Shown: one piece after another, positions 62,554 to 64,000 of the stretch
Layout of the letters: each line of letters starts with the position of its first letter
Numbering within the stretch: the first letter of the stretch is position 1
Origin: Streptomyces antimycoticus
GTDB lineage: Bacteria > Actinomycetota > Actinomycetes > Streptomycetales > Streptomycetaceae
Direction of reading: 5' to 3'
NCBI RefSeq assembly: GCF_005405925.1
Contig: NZ_BJHV01000001.1
Location: 4,588,001 to 4,652,000 of the forward strand
Length of the DNA: 64,000 nt
Program-made: the position numbers and the translations under genes
The notes under the pieces: model-generated
The model's database searches: none
What the model saw: only the letters and a program-made list of their open reading frames with translations
Told to the model about the DNA's origin: nothing

Positions 62554-63339
62554 TCATGGCGGCGACAGCAGCACCTGATCGATGACATGGCGCGCGTTGG
62601 CCGCCATCGTCGGGTTCGTCTCGCGGTAGTACGGAAGCTGGATGAGCGCCATGCTCAGGGCCCAGCCGCGGCCCCGGGCCCAGGTGGCGTCGTCGACGTC
62701 GAGCGCGGTGCGGAAGTCCTTCCGTACCGGCGCCGGGAGCAGGTTCCAGGCCGGGATCAGATCGCAGGCGGGGTCGCCCACCCCGGCGGTTCCGAAGTCG
62801 ATGACCGCGCTCAGCCGGCCGTCCGCGACCAGCAGGTTGCCCGGCATCAGATCGGAGTGCACCCACACCGGTGGCCCCTCCCAGCCGGGCGCCGCCAGCG
62901 CCTGCTCCCATGCGGTGGCCGCCGCCCCGGTGTCGATCGTCGCGCCCAACCGGCCCAGCGCGGTGCGGGTTTCCTCGTCCACCTCCCGCAGCGGTCCGCC
63001 CCGGTAGGCGGGCGGACCGTCCGCGGGCTCGATTCCGCGCAGCGCGATGATGAACTCCGCGAGATCGGCGGCGAGCCGCCCGGGCCGGGCGACCCGCCCC
63101 TCCCGCGGGTTCTCCCCGTCGAGCCACCGGTGAACGGTCCACGGCCAGGGGAATCCGTCGTCCGGCGCGCCCTCGCCGAGCACCGTGGGGATGGGGACCG
63201 GCAGCGCGGGGGCGAGCCGCGGCAGCCAGTGGTGCTCCCGCTCCACGTCCCCGGCACCGCCCGCGATCCTCGGCAGCCGTACGGCAAGGTCGTCACCGAG
63301 CCGGAACAGGGCGTTGACGGTGCCCGACGAGGCGAACAT
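62554..63339 (-). CDS. Aminoglycoside phosphotransferase-family protein, N-terminally truncated
   Basis: The kinase motifs are intact: VWVHSDLMPGNLLV (catalytic loop), VIDFGTAGVGDPACDL (metal-binding DFG-like) and ALSMALIQLPYYRETNP. The protein begins at MFASSGTVNALFRLGDDLAV, while relatives I recall carry about 35 more residues before the SSGT loop. The bases that would encode them now belong to the divergent TMEM175-like gene, whose ATG overlaps this ATG by two bases. Either the gene is broken by recombination or it starts at ATG 63357 with a different N-terminus. Confidence 0.8.
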   Translation of the reverse strand: MFASSGTVNALFRLGDDLAVRLPRIAGGAGDVEREHHWLPRLAPALPVPIPTVLGEGAPDDGFPWPWTVHRWLDGENPREGRVARPGRLAADLAEFIIALRGIEPADGPPAYRGGPLREVDEETRTALGRLGATIDTGAAATAWEQALAAPGWEGPPVWVHSDLMPGNLLVADGRLSAVIDFGTAGVGDPACDLIPAWNLLPAPVRKDFRTALDVDDATWARGRGWALSMALIQLPYYRETNPTMAANARHVIDQVLLSPP

Positions 63340-64000
63340 GGGTGCCAGTGGCGTCATCGACGAGACCGAGACGGGAGGGGCCGACCGGGCAGAGCCGTCG
63401 GTTCCCGCGCCGGACAGGATCGAGGGGGGCGTCTCGGGGGAGCGCCTGGTGCTTTTCACCGACGCGGTGACCGCGATCTCCATCACCCTGCTGATCCTGC
63501 CGCTGGTGGACCTCGTCCCAGAAGCCGCGTCCGCCCACGAGCACGCCAGCGAGGTGATCACCGGTCACCTCGACCAGATCTGGAGCTTCCTGCTCAGCTT
63601 CGCGGTCATCGCGAACATCTGGCGGGAGCACCACCGGACCTTCTCATCGGTCACGAAGCTCACCCGCTCCCTGATGGTATGGAACATGGGGTGGCTGCTC
63701 TCCGTCGTCGTACTTCCTCTACCGACGGAGATGCTCGGCACCTTCGGCCGCGACCGATTCGTGGGGGCGTTCTACTACTCGACCCTCCTGGCCGGCATGG
63801 TCTGCCGGTTCGCGATGCTGAGGATCCTGAAAACCACCCCGGCACTCCTCGAGGAAGATGGCCAGGCGGACCACCGGAGGACCGAGGACTTGTACACCGA
63901 GAGCTATCTCAACGTCCTCGCCCTGGTCATCGCCTTCGCCATCGCGCTCGCCGTACCCGTCCTGCAGTACTACAGCCTGCTGCTGCTCGCCGTCCTACCG
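63338..64000 (+). CDS. TMEM175-family potassium channel-like protein, partial
   Basis: An open frame from ATG at 63338 runs off the window (221 codons). After a polar first ~30 residues it has LVLFTDAVTAISITLLILPL, the R/xxFSD-type first helix of TMEM175 channels (with Thr for Ser), then ANIWREHHRTFSSV and further helices at about 105-125, 137-155 and 190-215. Family members form K+ leak channels. The start overlaps that of the phosphotransferase gene. Confidence 0.8.
   Translation, partial: MGASGVIDETETGGADRAEPSVPAPDRIEGGVSGERLVLFTDAVTAISITLLILPLVDLVPEAASAHEHASEVITGHLDQIWSFLLSFAVIANIWREHHRTFSSVTKLTRSLMVWNMGWLLSVVVLPLPTEMLGTFGRDRFVGAFYYSTLLAGMVCRFAMLRILKTTPALLEEDGQADHRRTEDLYTESYLNVLALVIAFAIALAVPVLQYYSLLLLAVLP

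Noticed and set aside
1..64000. tRNA, rRNA, insertion sequences or prophage genes
   Set aside because: I looked for cloverleaf-type sequences, transposase motifs and inverted-end elements and saw none that I could support.

Overview
The window is chromosomal DNA of a Streptomyces (very high GC, codon positions strongly biased, GGAGG-type ribosome sites mixed with leaderless starts). Most of it has the gene content and order I recall from the S. coelicolor core region around accA2/pccB, the nucleoside-catabolism genes, afsQ1/afsQ2/sigQ and the teichulosonic-acid locus. I see no rRNA, tRNA, CRISPR array, insertion sequence or prophage.

Layout. 1-9.5 kb: a partial GAF-GGDEF protein, a crotonase, a cytochrome P450 lacking the K-helix ExxR arginine, the class III adenylate cyclase, biotin ligase, and the acyl-CoA carboxylase beta and epsilon subunits, followed by a small membrane protein and Maf. 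9.5-17 kb: the biotinylated carboxylase alpha subunit, an esterase/TetR pair, a DeoR-type regulator and a flavoprotein quinone reductase. 17-25.5 kb: purine nucleoside phosphorylase, a sugar phosphomutase probably acting as phosphopentomutase, deoxyribose-phosphate aldolase and two aldehyde-dehydrogenase-like genes, which together make a nucleoside-to-acetaldehyde/glyceraldehyde-3-P route. 25.5-29.2 kb: a small accessory module with the hydrolase and hydratase of the protocatechuate 4,5-cleavage lower pathway plus a transporter. 29.3-35 kb: uridine-kinase-like protein, sigQ, afsQ1, afsQ2 and a lipoprotein. 35-41 kb: small membrane and secreted proteins, adenosine deaminase, an alpha/beta-hydrolase-fold protein lacking its serine, and an MFS/LysR pair. 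41.5-48.6 kb: a BmpA-type nucleoside ABC importer operon ending in cytidine deaminase and thymidine phosphorylase. 48.8-59 kb: an M20 amidohydrolase and a nonulosonic-acid (sialic/Kdn-like) cell-wall polymer cluster. 59-64 kb: accessory oxidoreductases, TetR, a truncated phosphotransferase and a partial TMEM175-type channel.

Main points. (1) The 12-bp palindrome CTACGCGCGTAG lies in the promoters of purine nucleoside phosphorylase, deoC and adenosine deaminase, with a half-degenerate copy at the bmpA importer operon. This points to one repressor controlling nucleoside uptake and breakdown over 32 kb. (2) Four exact 90-bp tandem repeats separate afsQ1 from afsQ2, which are probably overlapping in the ancestral arrangement. 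(3) A ~0.9-kb imperfect inverted duplication and a CACCCG-type microsatellite fill the gap before the phosphomutase gene. A 17-copy, 25-bp minisatellite follows the LysR gene. (4) Several promoters share the leaderless architecture TANNNT-N6/7-start.

Data quality. About twelve conserved genes are interrupted by single-base frameshifts, and at least ten sit in a G or C run that is one base shorter than the conserved frame needs. I treat these as probable base-calling errors and give gene coordinates across them.
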